Of a stretch of 64,000 nt of DNA, positions 63,215-64,000 are shown in pieces. Source of the stretch: Amblyornis subalaris (Eukaryota; Chordata; Aves; Passeriformes; Ptilonorhynchidae). The number at the start of each line of letters is the position of its first letter. The stretch's first letter is position 1. The translations under genes and the position numbers were made by a program. The notes under the pieces are model-generated. The model saw only the letters and a program-made list of their open reading frames with translations, did no database searches and had not been told where the DNA came from. The stretch lies in the NCBI GenBank assembly GCA_018881555.1, contig JACAXG010000052.1:1798001-1862000 (forward strand). Reading direction: 5' to 3'.

Positions 63215-64000
63215 GTCAGTGCTAACTGGTCCTTGAATGTGTTGGTATTCCTAGAAATATGTCTTTAGAATCCAAAAATGGTGCACGTAAAAAAAACCAC
63301 AGAATTTCTTTTGGGAATTTAAGTGTCAGGTTTGAGGGTGCTTTTCGAGTTTTTGAGAGGGGTTAAAAAGTTCTATGTGTTTGATACATAAATATATATA
63401 TATACTTCAGCACCACCACAATTTGATTGTATAAAACTATTCGTAGGAAGCACAAACGGTGCTGGAGACAAGGCGGGGTACTGTTAGGAAATTAAAACAA
63501 AGTCACTTCTGAGCAAGTTTGTAATCATCTGTCTCCAAGAGGCAGAACTGAAGTGTAAGAACCCAAAATGGCTTAACTCACACTGAAGTCTTCATGAACC
63601 TAAATCAGCAAACTGAAATGCTGTAGAGAAAAATTGTTCTTTAGCTTTCTTGTTTTTATTCTGAAGGATTTTGAATAGGGCAGGGTAAATTTCCTTTTCA
63701 AACCGTACATCAAAGGAACATAAAATTTCCTTGGCAGGGGTTGTTGCTGAAATGAAGTAGTATGCAGTTAGTAATTATGTATGCCCTAATGGGTGGGATC
63801 TTTTGCATATGCACACATCTTTCTTTTGGGAAGTGATGTTGCAGAGGATTCTTCAGTGAATGTGAACTTCACACTATTCAGTGAACCTTGCTTCACAGTA
63901 GCCCAGTTTTTCATCTTTTAAACAGTTTCATCCTTGTCGTGTTATGTATGTTCAGTTTGTCAGGAATTTTCTTTGTGTTGCAGTGACTAAGAATTCCTGT
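63215..64000 (+). other. 5' part of the intron after E35
   Basis: GTCAGT donor. Contains a short (TA)n run at about 63389-63402. No further exon seen; the next coding part of MYCBP2 lies beyond the window. Confidence 0.78.

Noticed and set aside
1..64000. A novel multi-gene system, operon, CRISPR array or biosynthetic cluster
   Set aside because: The window is explained by introns and exons of one vertebrate gene; no second intact coding gene, RNA gene or repeat array could be supported.

Overview
The window looks like vertebrate, most probably avian, genomic DNA carrying an internal piece of one very large gene on the + strand. Thirty-five exons can be read between 1,599 and 63,214. Their intron phases all match, and joined they give about 6,760 coding bases (2,253 codons) with no stop or frameshift. 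The protein is recognisable as MYCBP2 (PAM/PHR1/Highwire/RPM-1/Esrom), the giant RCR-type RING E3 ubiquitin ligase of neurons. Both ends of the gene lie outside: the RCC1 repeats and both PHR domains upstream, and the RING/tandem-cysteine catalytic end downstream. An avian source is inferred from a 3'-end CR1 LINE fragment in typical avian form (37,488-37,563), otherwise very sparse interspersed repeats, AT-rich short introns, and close but not identical match to remembered mammalian MYCBP2. A turtle or crocodilian is not excluded.

Layout: 1-1,598 is the end of an intron. Exons at 1.6-6.7 kb encode the stretch just after PHR2: a helical region and a CUB-like beta-sandwich. Exons at 10.3-18.6 kb encode a linker and the filamin-type Ig repeat. 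Exons at 22.7-32.5 kb encode two SH3b-like repeats with a 25-codon cassette between them. Exons at 35.2-50.0 kb encode a long Ser/Pro-rich disordered segment (one exon of 1,647 bp), containing a second candidate cassette of 54 codons and the known RAE1-binding region. Exons at 50.8-55.3 kb encode a Cys/His/Gly-rich probable zinc module and linkers. Exons at 55.6-60.9 kb encode a helical region and the DOC/APC10-like domain. Exons at 61.0-63.2 kb encode the linker towards the catalytic end.

Intronic sequence is mostly unremarkable: poly-A/T tracts, two small microsatellites, one 29-bp tandem duplication, AT-rich inverted repeats, one CR1 fragment and about two dozen single N bases. The 9.5-kb intron at 38,895-48,379 has minus-strand stretches that read like decayed coding sequence of unknown origin.

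No operon, CRISPR array, tRNA, rRNA or second intact gene was found. The points most worth a second look are gene-structural: two GC-AG introns, two symmetric cassette exons, two NAGNAG acceptors, a 17-A tract abutting an acceptor, a domain duplication with a conserved intron position, and one isolated GC/CpG-rich exon.
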